In this document: piece by piece, positions 8,825-17,430 of the stretch | Numbering within the stretch: position 1 is the first letter of the stretch | Layout: every line of letters begins with the position of its first letter | DNA from: Ignavibacteriales bacterium | GTDB taxonomy: Bacteria > Bacteroidota > Ignavibacteria > Ignavibacteriales > Melioribacteraceae | Direction of reading: 5' to 3' | DNA: 64,000 nucleotides | Assembly (NCBI GenBank): GCA_021740915.1 | Contig: JAIOYW010000006.1 | Span: forward strand, 168,618-232,617 | Translations under genes and position numbers: made by a program | Notes under the pieces: model-generated | The model's database searches: none | Told to the model about the DNA's origin: nothing | What the model saw: the letters and a program-made list of their open reading frames with translations, nothing else

Positions 8825-10047
8825 GCTGATTTCCTGATTTGCCTGTAAACAAGATAGTAAGTTAATATTTTATTTCCCACAGATGCTCCTATCATCGATA
8901 TTATTGCTGCTGTAAAACCGATAACAGGTATTAAAAGGGCTGAAAATACAATATTCAGTATCCCGAACGGAATTGTTAAAAGGCTGTAAATAGCTTTACC
9001 GCCGGAAATAATAAATGGTTGTGACATAGCTGATGTTACCAGAAGGAAAGGAAGGTTAATTATCAACAAATTAAAAGTAAGATAAAAATCGGGGACATCA
9101 TATTTGGGAAGAAAAGCCGGGATAATATATGGCATAATAAGTAGTATCAATCCGGATACCACGATTGCAAGCGGAGTAAGGTATAGCAGCATTTTCCTGA
9201 AATAATCTGAAATTTTGTTTGCTCTGCCGGCTGCATTAAGCTCTGCAATTTTTGGAGACAGAACCTGCCCGAGAATCATAAACGGAAATGCCAGAAAAGC
9301 AGTGATCTTGTCGCTTAATTCAAAATAGGCGATCTCTTCAATAAAACCGAATTGCCCAAGTATCAGCGTACATGCTCTTGTATAAAGATATGTGCCGAAT
9401 CCGGCTATCCCGACCAGAACTGAATAACGGAGCAGATCTTTGATAATTTGTTTATCAAGTTCGAGTGCATATTCATTAAGACGAAAAGCCAGGGCTGCAA
9501 AGTAAATGAAATAAAAAAAACTGTACGACATCAGCGCGCCATTCAACCCGTATCCGGATATAAGTAAATATGCCGCCGCCAGGGAGATAACTGCTGAAAA
9601 GATTGAAATGACCGACAATTCATCGAATCTTTTCTGTCCTGTGAATATTCCATCAATGAGCATTGAAGCGGGAAGGAAAAGAAGAGCGGGGAGTATATAT
9701 ATAAGGTCAATGTGATATTCTTCGAAAATTGCAGATCGGAAGAAGAAAATTACCATTCCCGATAAAATTGTCAGTAGAATTACCGGAATCATTGCATTAA
9801 AAAAAATCAGGCGGATTTTTTGAGGCGATTTTACGCTGAATTCCGCAGTGATTTTTAATGCAGTTTTTGAAATACCAAAATCTATCAGAGATCCGAATAA
9901 AAGTATTACCGCTATGGCATAATTATAAATACCGACGTCCTCTTTAGGAAGTATCCGGGCAGAAACCAGAAGTATAAATAGCAGTACTCCCTGTTTTCCA
10001 CCAATCTGGAGTGCTCGGAGTATATAGTGTTTCAGATTATGTCCAAT
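8821..10047 (-). CDS. Polysaccharide flippase (Wzx/MATE-like), no canonical start
   Basis: The frame is open from a stop at 10051-10053 to 8821, about 408 codons. The first in-frame ATG is at 9792, but the coding signal clearly starts earlier: residues such as 'LRALQIGGKQGVLLFILLVS' and 'ARILPKEDVGIYNYAIAVIL' are the standard N-terminal helices of flippases. No ATG, GTG or TTG exists upstream in frame, only ATT (10047) and CTG (10035). Either a rare start codon is used or an indel hides the true start. With 12-14 membrane helices it should flip undecaprenyl-linked oligosaccharide across the inner membrane. It is the first gene of the minus-strand polysaccharide run, directly behind the terminator of the lectin gene. 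Confidence 0.8.
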   Translation of the reverse strand: MGHNLKHYILRALQIGGKQGVLLFILLVSARILPKEDVGIYNYAIAVILLFGSLIDFGISKTALKITAEFSVKSPQKIRLIFFNAMIPVILLTILSGMVIFFFRSAIFEEYHIDLIYILPALLFLPASMLIDGIFTGQKRFDELSVISIFSAVISLAAAYLLISGYGLNGALMSYSFFYFIYFAALAFRLNEYALELDKQIIKDLLRYSVLVGIAGFGTYLYTRACTLILGQFGFIEEIAYFELSDKITAFLAFPFMILGQVLSPKIAELNAAGRANKISDYFRKMLLYLTPLAIVVSGLILLIMPYIIPAFLPKYDVPDFYLTFNLLIINLPFLLVTSAMSQPFIISGGKAIYSLLTIPFGILNIVFSALLIPVIGFTAAIISMIGASVGNKILTYYLVYRQIRKSA

Positions 10048-10084
10048 AGTTTAATGAATAAAACCGGGTTCTTTAAAATAAAAA

Positions 10085-10117
10085 AGGCTGTTGAAATTTA
10101 TTCAAGATCAACAGCCT
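10085..10117 (-). terminator. Rho-independent terminator of the lectin gene
   Basis: A perfect 10-bp stem (AGGCTGTTGA / TCAACAGCCT) with a 13-base loop is followed on the minus strand by TTTTTTATTTT. It lies 22 bases past the stop of the lectin gene and directly before the flippase. Confidence 0.9.
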
Positions 10118-10138
10118 CAATGTAATTTAAATAGCAGA

Positions 10139-10501
10139 TTAATTTGCTATGTATGCGAACCAATTGCCGGAGATGTTGTTTATTTTAGCATCGCCCCAGG
10201 TATTAACTTTGAGTACGAAACTATCACGGCTAACAGCAGTAGCTGTAACTTCATATCTGAGGTTAGTATTGCTAACTGCATCCATTTTGGTGACGCCAAT
10301 AACTACATTTGGTCTGGCTTCAAAAGGTTTTTCGAAAACAACTTCAACGGTGTAAGCTCTTGAGCCTTCGCCTTCATGAAGATTGTAACCTGCTTTACCT
10401 TTTTCAGCGGTAAATGTACCGCTTACCATCTGCTGTGCATAATTTGCAGTGGTGAGACCAAGAAATAAAAAGAGAACTACTAAGAGAGCTGCTTTTTTCA
10501 T
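10139..10501 (-). CDS. Secreted H-type lectin domain protein
   Basis: 120 aa. It has a signal peptide (residues 1-22, ending NYAQ) followed by one H-type lectin (PF09458-like) domain: 'FEKPFEARPNVVIGVTKMD', 'NLRYEVTATAVSRDSFVLKV' and then NTWGDAKINNISGNWFAYI, with the Trp and Asp of the family's carbohydrate loop. Such domains form trimers or hexamers that bind GalNAc-like glycans in eukaryotes. The start has a strong AGGAGGAAT Shine-Dalgarno sequence and the gene has its own terminator, so it looks like a well-expressed single-gene unit. It sits in a surface-polysaccharide locus, so binding the cell's own or a neighbour's glycan is plausible (inference). Confidence 0.8.
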   Translation of the reverse strand: MKKAALLVVLFLFLGLTTANYAQQMVSGTFTAEKGKAGYNLHEGEGSRAYTVEVVFEKPFEARPNVVIGVTKMDAVSNTNLRYEVTATAVSRDSFVLKVNTWGDAKINNISGNWFAYIAN

Positions 10502-10658
10502 GATTCCTCCTGTTTTTGTTATTAAATGAAAAAACGCTTAAAACATTTTCTTCTTTGATCACAAATTTAATATATCAAGTTAAAATAAATAAACTAAATT
10601 TAAAAGTAATAGATAAAATTTTATTAGTTTCAATTTGAAAAAATCTTGATTTGGACAA

Positions 10659-11429
10659 TTGCAGATTAACTTAAGTTCCATAATTATTGCAAAAAACGAA
10701 GCCGGGAATATAAGAAACTGTATTGAAAGTCTTTCCGGAGTTATCGATGAGATAGTTGTCGTAGTTGATAGTTCATCAAGTGACGATACTTACCGAATTG
10801 CTGCAGGCTACCCGAAAGTAAAAGTATATAGTTCGGAATGGCTTGGCTATTCAGGGACTAAAGAATTCGCATTATCAAAAACAACAAATGACTGGGTTTT
10901 TTGGATCGATGCAGATGAAACACTTACAGATGATTTAAAAAACGAATTAGCCGGATTTAAAAAATCAACACCAGCCTATGATTCATACCGGGTTGCACGC
11001 CGGGCATATTTTCTTGGAAAATGGATAAAACATTCAGGCTGGTACCCTGGAAGGGTGACAAGGCTTTTTAATAAGAAAAAAGCCGGCTTCAGCGATTCCC
11101 AGGTTCATGAATCTCTCGTAATTAAAGGTACAACCGGCAATTTGAAAAATGATTTGAATCATTTTACCGATCCGGACATTTCTCATTATTATTCAAAATT
11201 CAATAACTACACAAGTCTTGCCGCCGGAGAAATCTTTGCCAAAGGGAAAAAAAACCGCTTAAGCGATCTTTTAATAAGACCGGTTTTTATTTTTATTAAA
11301 ATGTATTTCCTCAGGTTCGGTTTTCTGGATGGAAGGCACGGTTTTATTTTAGCTGTATTTTCTGCAAATTACGTCTTTACTAAATACTGCAAATTATGGG
11401 AAATTTTTGAGCGGAAAGGGAACAAATGA
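10659..11429 (+). CDS. Glycosyltransferase family 2
   Basis: 256 aa. The GT-A core has 'SSIIIAKNEAGNIRNCIESL', 'IVVVVDSSSSDDT' and the DxD-like 'FWIDADETL', a pattern of WaaE/KdtX-type lipopolysaccharide core glucosyltransferases. The start must be TTG at 10659: an in-frame TGA lies 12 bases upstream and no ATG is available. Its stop overlaps the nadK start (ATGA). It probably adds a hexose to a lipid A core or related surface glycan at the inner membrane; the acceptor is inferred from family. Confidence 0.85.
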   Translation: MQINLSSIIIAKNEAGNIRNCIESLSGVIDEIVVVVDSSSSDDTYRIAAGYPKVKVYSSEWLGYSGTKEFALSKTTNDWVFWIDADETLTDDLKNELAGFKKSTPAYDSYRVARRAYFLGKWIKHSGWYPGRVTRLFNKKKAGFSDSQVHESLVIKGTTGNLKNDLNHFTDPDISHYYSKFNNYTSLAAGEIFAKGKKNRLSDLLIRPVFIFIKMYFLRFGFLDGRHGFILAVFSANYVFTKYCKLWEIFERKGNK

Positions 11430-12322
11430 CAATTGGAATAATTCCTAATATTATTAAGGAAAATATAGTTGCCGTTGTGAGCACACTTGTCGGGAAGCTC
11501 GAAAAATTTAATGTCCGATATATTTTGCACAATGAATTACTGAAATTCTCAGGTAAATTCTGTGACAGGTTGCAAAATGCTGAGTACGGGGATTTTACTT
11601 TTTTGGCTGAGCATTCTGATTTTGTTATTTCTATCGGCGGTGATGGTACGATGCTCAATACTGCGTTCGCATTGAGGAAATCAAATCTCCCGCTTTTGGG
11701 ACTTAACCTGGGAAAACTTGGATTTCTTGCGGAATTTGAACTCTCCGGGATTGACGGTCTGATTCAGGATCTGGTTGAAAATAATTACACAATTGAGGAG
11801 AGGCTCACATTATTTGCCCGGTGTGAGGCGGCTCCCGAAGATGAACTCTTTGCTGTTAACGATATCGTTATTGATAAGGGCAGGTGGCCTAAGATGATCG
11901 AGATGACTATCAAGGCGGATCAGGATTATGTTACAACGTTCTCAGCCGATGGGCTTATTATCGCTTCGCCTACCGGCTCAACAGGCTATTCCCTCTCGGC
12001 AGGCGGCCCTATTGTTAATCCTAAAGCTAACGTTCTTGCACTCAGTCCTATCTCGCCACATTCACTTACAATGAGACCTCTGATTCTTTCAGCCGATCAG
12101 AAAATTACTGTTAGGGTGATGTCTCAGTACAAGAGTGTGCAGATAAACTGCGATGGTCAAAGAGTATATTATTTTAATCCTCCTGTCGATATCTCAATTG
12201 AAAGGAGTGTTTTTCCGATGAGATTGGTGCACACAAAAGCTACAGATTATTTCCAGATTCTCAGGAAAAAATTACTCTGGGGACTTGATGTGCGAAAAGT
12301 ATTAAACAATAATCAGGGTTAA
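11426..12322 (+). CDS. nadK: NAD kinase
   Basis: 298 aa, normal length. It has the hallmark GGDGTML (residues 71-77), the conserved 'FSADGLIIASPTGSTGYSLS' and a C-terminal 'VQINCDGQRVYYF'. It phosphorylates NAD to NADP in the cytoplasm and sets the NADPH pool. It overlaps the upstream GT2 gene by 4 bases and is followed 7 bases later by a thioredoxin-like gene, so the three are probably one transcript. No unusual features. Confidence 0.95.
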   Translation: MTIGIIPNIIKENIVAVVSTLVGKLEKFNVRYILHNELLKFSGKFCDRLQNAEYGDFTFLAEHSDFVISIGGDGTMLNTAFALRKSNLPLLGLNLGKLGFLAEFELSGIDGLIQDLVENNYTIEERLTLFARCEAAPEDELFAVNDIVIDKGRWPKMIEMTIKADQDYVTTFSADGLIIASPTGSTGYSLSAGGPIVNPKANVLALSPISPHSLTMRPLILSADQKITVRVMSQYKSVQINCDGQRVYYFNPPVDISIERSVFPMRLVHTKATDYFQILRKKLLWGLDVRKVLNNNQG

Positions 12323-12328
12323 TTCTAA

Positions 12329-12838
12329 ATGAAATATCTATTGCTGCTTTTTCTTTTCTTTTCATCAATTCATGCACAGGATTTGAACAGATTGGAGAAG
12401 GATTCAAAATCCGAAAAATTTAATCTTGTTGGTGAAGTCTCAAGGGATGCATTTTTATTAGATAATTACAAATCGTGGTTTGAAGAGGAATATAACAATT
12501 ACAGGGTGGACGTGGCAACTGCTGATAATTTGAAAGAGCAGCTTTCAAGAGTTCAATTTTTGATTGTTTTCGGTACATGGTGCAGCGACAGCAGGAGAGA
12601 GGTCCCAAGATTTCTTAAAATTCTCGATTACATCGGGGTTGAGCAGGAAGATATCAGATTTATCGGAGTTAACCGGGAAAAGAAATCAGGACTTCAGGTT
12701 ATCGATAAACTTGAAGTAGAGTTCGTCCCAACATTTTTTATATACTTGGGGGAGATTGAAGCCGGACGGATTATCGAAGCTCCCGAAACAACTCTGGAAG
12801 AGGACATGGCTGAGATAATATTTTCGGTTCCGGAATAA
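12329..12838 (+). CDS. Secreted thioredoxin-family protein with a single active-site Cys
   Basis: 169 aa with a signal peptide (MKYLLLLFLFFSSIHAQ). The thioredoxin fold is seen in 'LIVFGTWCSDSRREVPRFLK', the cis-Pro region 'VEFVPTFFIYLGEIEAGRII' and the C-terminal helix. The usual CxxC is C-S-D-S, so the resolving Cys is missing. Such proteins may act as monothiol reductases or chaperones, or bind a partner through a mixed disulfide. Periplasmic. Co-transcribed with nadK by spacing. Confidence 0.8.
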   Translation: MKYLLLLFLFFSSIHAQDLNRLEKDSKSEKFNLVGEVSRDAFLLDNYKSWFEEEYNNYRVDVATADNLKEQLSRVQFLIVFGTWCSDSRREVPRFLKILDYIGVEQEDIRFIGVNREKKSGLQVIDKLEVEFVPTFFIYLGEIEAGRIIEAPETTLEEDMAEIIFSVPE

Positions 12839-12857
12839 TGCTTTCCAGCGCTGGCAT

Positions 12858-12888
12858 AAAACAGAAACAATAAAGATTTTTCTGTTTT
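12858..12888 (+). terminator. Possible AT-rich terminator
   Basis: A 10-bp stem (AAAACAGAAA / TTTCTGTTTT) ends in a T-run 20 bases past the thioredoxin-like stop. A separate CCAGCGCTGG palindrome lies at 12845-12854. The stem is AT-rich, so termination strength is doubtful. Confidence 0.45.
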
Positions 12889-12944
12889 CAAAAGTATCGA
12901 AAAATATTTGCGTCCCGGGAAGGAAGGAATTATTGGGGTTTGAT

Positions 12945-13436
12945 ATGAAACAATTATTTCTTATACGACATGCAAAATCAAGTTGGGATCATCCCGATCT
13001 TGATGACTATCAACGCCCATTGAACAAGAGAGGCAATAAAGACGCGCCTGAGATGGCAAAGCGTATAAAAAAAGCTGGAATTTTTCCTGAACTTATAATC
13101 TCGAGTCCCGCTTTAAGAGCTTTCACAACTGCAAAAATATTTGCAGCCGCTCTCGACTATAGTGAATATGACATTGTTCTCAAAGATCAGCTTTATGAAG
13201 CTGGTATCAGAGACATTGAAGAAGTGGTTAAATCGATCAGTGATGAGTATTCGAAAGTTTTTATCGTCGGACATAATCCGGGACTGACTCTGTTCAATAA
13301 TGAAATATGCGATCTGAAACTCGAGAATATTCCAACTTGTGGGATTAGCGCTGTTTATTTTAATCTGACCGAATGGAGAAAAGTGAGTGCCGAAGCGGGA
13401 AGAAGTCTTTTTTATGATTACCCCAAAAGGATTTAG
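12945..13436 (+). CDS. sixA: SixA-type histidine phosphatase
   Basis: 163 aa from the ATG at 12945 (MKQLFLIRHAKSSW); a TTG 12 bases upstream is in frame but less likely. The RHG-type motif is 'LIRHAKSSW' with the catalytic His, 'RPLNKRG' follows, and the second His is in VGHNPGL. SixA enzymes remove phosphate from histidine on phosphotransfer proteins. It lies 2 bases before the polyphosphate kinase start, so the two are coupled; the SixA-ppk pairing suggests shared phosphate or polyphosphate control (inference). Confidence 0.85.
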   Translation: MKQLFLIRHAKSSWDHPDLDDYQRPLNKRGNKDAPEMAKRIKKAGIFPELIISSPALRAFTTAKIFAAALDYSEYDIVLKDQLYEAGIRDIEEVVKSISDEYSKVFIVGHNPGLTLFNNEICDLKLENIPTCGISAVYFNLTEWRKVSAEAGRSLFYDYPKRI

Positions 13437-13438
13437 AG

Positions 13439-15496
13439 ATGCGGAATATTTATTTTGACCGTGAACTTAGCTGGCTTTCTTTTAACAGCAGGTTACTTCA
13501 GGAAGCGGCAGATGAAAGTAACCCGCTTTTTGAAAGATTAAAATTCCTTTCAATTTATTCTGCAAACCTCGATGAATTTCTGCGGACACGGGTCATACCG
13601 CTCAGAAGCCTTCTGATGCTTCCGAAAGCCTCGGTTCGAGAGCTTGATTTCAACCCCGTGTTACTTCTCGGTTCCATTAAAAAAAATATTTTCAGTCAGC
13701 AAAATGAATTCAGCAGGATTTACCGGGAGTCAATACTCCCTGCTCTTGAGAGAGCAGGAGTTACTTTTCTTGCAATTCATTCGCTTGATGATTCAGATAA
13801 GGAATTTCTTGATAATTATTTCAACACTGAAATCTCAAACCTGCTCGATCCGATAATCATCAAAAAGAAAAAAGATGTTCCGGAGTTAAAAAACAATATC
13901 CTTTATCTTGCAGTGAGACTCGCGAAATTGCAGGAAACAAAATCAGGATCGAAACACTTTTCCGCCTTCGTCGAAATTCCTTCCGATAAATTACCAAGAT
14001 TGATCAAATTGCCGACTCTCACAAAAAAATCTTATATCTTTCTCGATGATGTTATACGAATCAATCTTAAGAAGCTGTTTCCGGGATATCGTGTGATAGA
14101 CTCGTTCTCGATTAAATTGATCAGAGATAATGAGCTATTCCTGGATGAGCAATTTCCCGGCTCAATCAGATCGAAAATCATAAAGGCATTATCACTCAAT
14201 AAAAATAGTGTGCCTTGTCATCTTTTTTATGATGGAAAAATGCCTGCTAATTTCCTGAAATTCCTGAGAGATATTCTTTCGCTTGAAAAGGAAGACCTTG
14301 TCAGTATGTGGAGGTATCATAATTTCGTTGATTTTCTAAAATTTAAAAATCCTGGTATTAAAGAACTGGAGTACCCGAAAACTGCAAGATTAAAATATCC
14401 AAAACTGAATGAAAATAATATTTTCGATGTAATTTCCGCGAAAGATCTGCCGGTATATTATCCATATTTTACTTTTGATCATTTCCTTGCATTTATAAAA
14501 GCTGCGGCTTCTGATCCAAAAGTCCGAACTATTAAGCTTACTCTTATGGGAGCGATGCCCGGCTTCAAATTAGTTAAGGAATTAATGAACGCGGCAATTA
14601 GCGGTAAGCTTGTAACTGCTTTTGTAGGGACTAAAACCAGTTTTGGTGAAGAAAAGGAACTTGGCTGGGCATATGCAATGCAGAATTCAGGTGTCAGAGT
14701 AATCTATAACTCTCCCGGACTAAATCTTCATGCCAAAGCCGCATTAATAACGCGTTTCGAAGATGATCAGGAAAAAGAGTATGCCTACTTTGCCACAGGT
14801 AACATTAACGAATCAGATACTTCTTCAAATACTGATTTTGCGCTTTTTACCTCTGACGCAATTCTTACGCGGGAGCTAAAAGGTTTATTTGAACTCTTTG
14901 AAGAAATTATTTCCGAATACAAGTTTAGCGACTTATTAGTCTCAGGGTATAATTTGAGGAAAAAGTTCAGCGAGTTGATTGATAATGAGATAAAAAATGC
15001 CGTAAAAGGGCTTCCTGCAGGGATTACACTAAAGTTAAATCATCTGGAAGATAAAAAACTTATACGAAAATTATATGAAGCAAGCAACGCAGGAGTAAAA
15101 ATCAATATTATTGTGAGAGGTGTTTGTGTTTTGGTGCCCGCTCTCAAAGGGCAAAGTTCAAATATCAAAGTGATCAGCATTGTTGATCGGTTTCTTGAAC
15201 AAAGCAGGTTTTACATTTTTGAAAACGGAGGCGAACAACTGTATTTTTCCGGCTCGGCAGACTGGATGAGGCGGAATTTTAAAACAAGAACCGAAATTGT
15301 TTTCCCTGTAAAGGATGTTAAAATTAAAGAATTAATTGGCGGCATCCTCAAAATTTATCTCAAGGATAATGTAAAAGCCCGAATAATAAATATGAAGGGC
15401 GGGACATTGAAAAAACCCAGGGCAGAGAAAAAATTGCGCAGATCACAGACTGAGCTGATGAGTTATCTTAAATCAAATCTTTTATCTTCACAATAA
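13439..15496 (+). CDS. ppk1: Polyphosphate kinase 1
   Basis: 685 aa, the usual PPK1 length. The N-terminal domain starts 'FDRELSWLSFNSRLLQEA', the head domain follows, and the two phospholipase-D-like catalytic domains carry 'LNLHAKAALITRFE' with the phospho-accepting His, 'YFATGNINESDTSSNTDFAL' and 'LYFSGSADWMRRNFKTRTEI'. It reversibly polymerises ATP gamma-phosphate into polyphosphate on the cytoplasmic side of the membrane. The usual GNFHE is GNINE here, a modest departure. It is preceded by sixA with 2 bases between. Confidence 0.93.
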   Translation: MRNIYFDRELSWLSFNSRLLQEAADESNPLFERLKFLSIYSANLDEFLRTRVIPLRSLLMLPKASVRELDFNPVLLLGSIKKNIFSQQNEFSRIYRESILPALERAGVTFLAIHSLDDSDKEFLDNYFNTEISNLLDPIIIKKKKDVPELKNNILYLAVRLAKLQETKSGSKHFSAFVEIPSDKLPRLIKLPTLTKKSYIFLDDVIRINLKKLFPGYRVIDSFSIKLIRDNELFLDEQFPGSIRSKIIKALSLNKNSVPCHLFYDGKMPANFLKFLRDILSLEKEDLVSMWRYHNFVDFLKFKNPGIKELEYPKTARLKYPKLNENNIFDVISAKDLPVYYPYFTFDHFLAFIKAAASDPKVRTIKLTLMGAMPGFKLVKELMNAAISGKLVTAFVGTKTSFGEEKELGWAYAMQNSGVRVIYNSPGLNLHAKAALITRFEDDQEKEYAYFATGNINESDTSSNTDFALFTSDAILTRELKGLFELFEEIISEYKFSDLLVSGYNLRKKFSELIDNEIKNAVKGLPAGITLKLNHLEDKKLIRKLYEASNAGVKINIIVRGVCVLVPALKGQSSNIKVISIVDRFLEQSRFYIFENGGEQLYFSGSADWMRRNFKTRTEIVFPVKDVKIKELIGGILKIYLKDNVKARIINMKGGTLKKPRAEKKLRRSQTELMSYLKSNLLSSQ

Positions 15497-15781
15497 TTTC
15501 CGCACCGATGTGGTGCCGCCTGTAAAAGGGATGCTCCATCTATTGGCGGTTACGATAGCTTTATAATGATCTGGTATGTGGGAGAACACAGGTAAACCAA
15601 CAGTATTATTCCTTACTTGTATTAATTCCAAACCTCTATTGTGCGGTGGATTGTTTAATTCATTAGAAATTTCAGGAATAGCAGATAGGTTTAGCTTGAG
15701 ATTATCGGCATAATGCACGCCATCGGCAAGGGTACATTGGCAAGGTTCAATATCCTTTAAAATAATCACTGAATCTAACAT
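15488..15781 (-). CDS. Small unrecognised ORF downstream of the RAYT relic
   Basis: 97 codons from the ATG at 15779-15781, starting just after the transposase stop and ending inside the last codons of ppk1 on the opposite strand. It encodes 'HYADNLKLNLSAIPEISNEL' and a C-terminus SVRKLL. I do not recognise a family. It may be a passenger ORF or the tail of an unrelated truncated gene; it may not be real. Confidence 0.3.
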   Translation of the reverse strand: MLDSVIILKDIEPCQCTLADGVHYADNLKLNLSAIPEISNELNNPPHNRGLELIQVRNNTVGLPVFSHIPDHYKAIVTANRWSIPFTGGTTSVRKLL

Positions 15782-15785
15782 TTTA

Positions 15786-16377
15786 TCATGAATTAAAAAA
15801 TTTGTCATCAACCCATTTTGAAGGGTTTTGATATATGTAGGATTGTATCCTATCGAACGAATTTTTGTCCCGGATAATATGGTCGTGGAAGCGGGTTTGC
15901 CATTCAAAATTGAATCCCAAACGATGGGCATGTTTTGCAACGGCCGATTTATATGAACGGATGATTGTTGAAACCGAATCCGGTTTTGGCGAAATTGATG
16001 CCATCAATGCATCGGGTGTTTGTTGCGATGGTTGTGATGATGGTTGCGTTGATTGTTGTAGAGACGTTGCATGCAACGTCTCTACGTATCCCCCATTATC
16101 CGTATGATCATTCAATATCAATATACCATGAACGTGGTTGGGCATTACCACAAATGCGCCCAATTCGATGTTCCGAACGGTTTTTTATTTCATACCACAT
16201 AACATCGGCAATAACACCGATCGTTGATAATTTCATTTCATGATTTTCGATTTCACCAAAATAATGTTCGCGGTTTTGGGTGCAGATTGTAATAAAATAT
16301 ACCCCCGACCAACGATAATCCCAATTTTGCAGCCGGGCTGAGGGGATGCGGTATTAATTCCGAAATTTATCGGACAT
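15786..16377 (-). pseudogene. REP-associated tyrosine transposase (RAYT, Y1-type), broken
   Basis: The reading begins at the ATG at 16375-16377 with MSDKFRN, then a stop (16354-16356) where homologues have Lys, then YRIPSARLQNWDYRW and YFITICTQNREHYFGEI. It shifts frame near the six-base T-run (A-run in the gene sense) at 16181-16186 and continues with 'VRNIELGAFVVMPNHVHGIL', the HUH (His-x-His) site. It ends 'SYIYQNPSKWVDDKFFNS' with the catalytic-Tyr region upstream. RAYT proteins nick and move REP palindromes as single strands. The nonsense codon and frameshift make it inactive unless they are sequencing errors. A perfect 28-bp palindrome lies inside it. Confidence 0.8.
16058..16085. repeat. 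28-bp perfect REP-like palindrome inside the RAYT gene
   Basis: GTAGAGACG...CGTCTCTAC with the centre TTGCATGCAA is fully self-complementary over 28 bases. In the transposase frame it is translated as part of 'YVETLHATSLQQ', in a variable low-complexity loop after the HUH motif. REP-like palindromes of this style are typical RAYT substrates. Confidence 0.9.
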
Positions 16378-16431
16378 TATTAATTTCTCAATAAAATACA
16401 GGAAACATGTGTTTCAAAAAAGCATTTTGTA

Positions 16432-16683
16432 TCATTTGATAACAACAAATTCTCTGAAATTTTTTTTATCAATTACATTGCTTTCCGCATTATATGTTTC
16501 GGTGAAAGTTTTGGGCAATTTTTGAGATTTCTTTTTGTTCCATTTAAATTCATACCCAAATATCTTTCCGCCATTTTCTTCCACAAAGTCAACTTCCTGC
16601 TGTTGTTTCGTTCTCCAAAAGTATGTGTGAGCAAGACTTTGTTTATATTCAATCTGTTTTATTCTCTCTGAAATCAGGAATTA
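16432..16683 (-). pseudogene. C-terminal relic of an AAA ATPase with DUF4143
   Basis: A minus-strand frame encodes 'FLISERIKQIEYKQSLAHTY', FWRTKQQQEVDFVEENGG and 'FGYEFKWNKKKSQKLPKTF', ending EFVVIK-stop. This is the C-terminal nuclease-like end of the DUF4143-containing ATPase family common in Bacteroidota. The frame closes at a stop (about 16684) and no ATPase part is present, so only about 80 residues remain of a protein normally about 380-400 aa. Confidence 0.7.
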
Positions 16684-17067
16684 CTTTTAATTATTATATT
16701 CACTAAAAGTTATATCTATGCGGGATTATATTATTTTCTATGATTACGCTGAATGGTCGAGGCTATGAAATTGTTGGGGTTTGTGGGGCGGTTTATTGTT
16801 CGACACTGTAAAAGTTTATGATTTCCCCAGACCTTCGATTTACCACTTCATGCGCAATGGGAGCGTACACTCTGTTATAGCATGGTACTTCTTTTTCATA
16901 GTTTATATTTCTTTTCTTAAGCACAATAAGTTTTACTCATTTACGGGTGCGGAGTTTTTCTGTCTTTATGCATAGGCTGGTTGGGATTAAAAAACTTTCT
17001 TGCAAACTTTGGTTTGCAAGAAAGTTTTAAGAGATTAGCAAGTGTGTATTTTTAAGCGGTGTCATTT
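16684..17067. other. Relic region with a long hairpin
   Basis: No gene is visible in this stretch. Its main feature is the perfect inverted repeat at 16991-17028. Short ORFs here lack family similarity or a ribosome-binding site and are judged chance. Confidence 0.4.
16991..17028. repeat. Perfect 17-bp hairpin
   Basis: AAAACTTTCTTGCAAAC, a TTTG loop and the exact reverse complement form a hairpin with a 4-base loop. On the minus strand it follows the gene relic ending at 17068 and ends in TTTT, so it may be a bidirectional terminator. The length and perfection would also suit a small mobile palindrome. Confidence 0.7.
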
Positions 17068-17430
17068 TTACACTTTTTCAGCGTCTAAAATCATATCCAA
17101 AAATGAAGTCGGTTGAAGGAAGTAATTTGGGTTGTCTTCTGATTTTTCTTTTATCAAAATCAGTCCTCCGTTAGTGTACGATTCCATAGTTTTTATCAAA
17201 GATTTTACAGCATCATCTTCATCTAATTCACCTTTTTCAAGTGCAACTAGGTCGATGTCGGTTTTAGCTAAAAGAGCAATAAACATATTTTCCTGTAAGT
17301 TTGTAAAGTCCTTACGTGTTGATACATATATTGCACCCCAGTGTTGAATATGGTGGCTAAAATCTGTTTTCTTTTCATCTCATTAACAATTTCTTGAATT
17401 AATAAGTCTTTGAAATCCGATTTTCAAAAT
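17068..17430 (-). pseudogene. Frameshifted remnant of an unknown gene
   Basis: Two minus-strand frames join across about 17350. Upstream is 'DFKDLLIQEIVNEMKRKQ'. Downstream is 'HHIQHWGAIYVSTRKDFTNL', followed by QENMFIALLAKTDIDLVALE and a C-terminus LQPTSFLDMILDAEKV. The composition suggests a soluble protein tail. I do not recognise the family. It is followed by the 17-bp hairpin and lies just downstream of the methyltransferase-HIT gene, so it could be the broken last member of that operon. Confidence 0.45.

Noticed and set aside
16181..16186. Programmed frameshift in the RAYT gene
   Set aside because: The heptamer A-AAA-AAC would give a -1 shift, but the downstream frame needs +1, and an additional stop lies at codon 8.
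16781..16975. 64-codon plus-strand ORF
   Set aside because: Aromatic-rich, with no ribosome-binding site and no similarity; judged chance in AT-rich relic DNA.
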